Shown here piece by piece: positions 63,175 through 64,000 of a stretch of 64,000 nucleotides of DNA. Position 1 is the first letter of the stretch, and every line of letters begins with the position of its first letter. The notes beneath the pieces were generated by a model that saw nothing but the letters and a program-made list of their open reading frames with translations, was not told the DNA's origin and ran no database searches. A program made the position numbers and the translations under genes. Source of the stretch: Variovorax beijingensis (GTDB lineage: Bacteria > Pseudomonadota > Gammaproteobacteria > Burkholderiales > Burkholderiaceae_C); contig NZ_RXFQ01000001.1 of assembly GCF_003951285.1 (NCBI RefSeq), positions 434,001 through 498,000 of the forward strand. Direction: 5' to 3'.

Positions 63175-64000
63175 ATGAAGCACCTCCTGAACCTGCTCGC
63201 CGCCGTCGCCCTGCTGGTGTGGGGCACGCACCTCGTGCGCACGGGCGTGCTGCGCGTGTTCGGCGCCAACCTGCGCAAGATCCTGGTGCAGAGCATGCGC
63301 AACCGCTTCACGGCCGCGCTGTCGGGCATCGGCGTCACGGCCCTGGTGCAGTCGAGCACCGCCACCTCGCTGATGACCTCCTCCTTCGTGGGGCAAGGCC
63401 TGGTCACGCTGCCGGCGGCGCTGGCGGTGATGCGCGGGGCGGACGTGGGCACGGCGCTCATTTCGGTGCTGTTCTCGGCCGACCTCTCGTGGCTGTCGCC
63501 GATGTTCATCTTCGTGGGGGTGGTGCTGTTCATTTCGCGCTCGGCCAGCATGGCGGGCCGCGTGGGCCGGGTGCTCATCGGCCTGGGGCTGATGCTGCTG
63601 GCGCTGCAGCTGGTGGTGGAAGCGACCGAACCTCTCTTTTCAGCGCCGGCCGTCCGGGTGCTGCTGGCCTCGCTCAACAGCGACGTGCTGCTCGAGATCA
63701 CCATCGGCGCGGTGCTGGCGATCGTGGCCTATTCGAGCCTGGCCGTCGTGCTTCTGGTGGCGGCCATGGCCAGCTCCAACGTGGTTCCGCTGGATGTAGC
63801 GCTCGGGCTGGTGCTGGGCGCCAACCTCGGCAGCGGCCTGCTGGCGGTGCTGACCACGGCCAAGTCCGCCGTGCCGGTGCGGCAGGTCACGATGGGCAAC
63901 CTGCTGTTCAAGGCGCTGGGCGTGGCCATCCTCGCGCCTTTCGTCGGGCTCTGGCTGCGCCATGTGCAGCCGCACGTGCCGAACGCGACCCACGGCGTGG
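63175..64000 (+). CDS. Na+/phosphate cotransporter family protein (3' part outside window)
   Basis: The visible ~275 residues are an integral membrane protein with many hydrophobic segments, beginning MKHLLNLLAAVALLVWGTHLVRTGV. ALSGIGVTALVQSSTATSLMTSSFVGQGLV includes the QSST motif (59-62) that marks the Na/Pi cotransporter (PF02690) repeat. The second repeat reads AYSSLAVVLLVAAM, where Tyr replaces Gln. Members move inorganic phosphate, usually outward in bacteria. It starts 63 bases after the phosphodiesterase gene on the same strand. The C-terminal region, which may include a PhoU-like domain, is cut off by the window. Confidence 0.9.
   Translation, partial: MKHLLNLLAAVALLVWGTHLVRTGVLRVFGANLRKILVQSMRNRFTAALSGIGVTALVQSSTATSLMTSSFVGQGLVTLPAALAVMRGADVGTALISVLFSADLSWLSPMFIFVGVVLFISRSASMAGRVGRVLIGLGLMLLALQLVVEATEPLFSAPAVRVLLASLNSDVLLEITIGAVLAIVAYSSLAVVLLVAAMASSNVVPLDVALGLVLGANLGSGLLAVLTTAKSAVPVRQVTMGNLLFKALGVAILAPFVGLWLRHVQPHVPNATHGV

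Overview
The window is about 64 kb of GC-rich, gene-dense proteobacterial chromosome. It most resembles Variovorax or a close relative (Comamonadaceae, Betaproteobacteria). The evidence is protein similarity as I recall it, three Bug/TctC-type periplasmic binding proteins, a betaproteobacterial-type RibF, and the rpmB-rpmG, ribF-ileS-lspA and ftsK-lolA-rarA gene orders. I saw no prophage, insertion sequence, CRISPR array or rRNA operon. The single tRNA is tRNA-Leu(CAA).

Layout. 1-2.9 kb: a purine nucleoside permease-like lipoprotein (cut by the window edge), a type IB topoisomerase, a degenerate histidine-kinase-like protein and a DUF3606 protein. 2.9-17.1 kb: an accessory catabolic region. 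One divergent pair of transcripts encodes an acyl-CoA ligase, a Bug receptor and a fused double acyl-CoA dehydrogenase on the minus strand, and a citryl-CoA-lyase-like protein, an acyl-CoA dehydrogenase and an MmgE/PrpD protein on the plus strand. A convergent minus-strand block encodes two LysR regulators, an enolase-superfamily enzyme with a TTG start, a second Bug receptor and a close relative of arylmalonate decarboxylase. An SDR similar to the MFE-2 dehydrogenase domain follows. 17-28 kb: a 2OG oxygenase, an alpha/beta hydrolase and queF, then yaaA, valS, galU, the cysM-Nudix-TusA-like operon, tRNA-Leu, a decayed gene and a nucleotide-sugar-epimerase-like SDR. 28-34 kb: a ferredoxin-reductase-type flavoprotein, a third Bug receptor, and livHMGF.

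34-43 kb: rarA, lolA, ftsK, a Crp-family regulator and divergent trxB, then rpmB-rpmG behind a strong -10 box and a 5' stem-loop, a delta-9-type desaturase and an RsmB-like methyltransferase. 43-54 kb: an M48 peptidase, a DUF1653 protein, an I78-type lipoprotein, purN, a two-gene acyl-CoA dehydrogenase pair, a lipoprotein hydrolase, an ECHDC3-like crotonase, an HNH nuclease and ribF. 54-64 kb: ileS-lspA, then a LacI-regulated operon (binding protein, two permeases, ATPase, GpdQ-like phosphodiesterase) followed by a Na+/phosphate cotransporter cut by the window edge.

The best candidates for undescribed biology are three. The first is the arylmalonate-decarboxylase/enolase-superfamily/Bug/LysR operon with the CoA-dependent cluster facing it; the natural role of arylmalonate decarboxylase is not established to my knowledge. 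The second is the LacI-ABC-phosphodiesterase-Na/Pi locus, which reads as an uptake and hydrolysis system for a phosphodiester. The third is the acyl-CoA dehydrogenase pair that occurs in this window both as one fused gene and as two adjacent genes. Smaller points are two copies of a structured intergenic repeat with compensatory changes, a cluster of probable TTG starts, a crotonase lacking both catalytic glutamates, and a frameshifted relic beside the tRNA gene.
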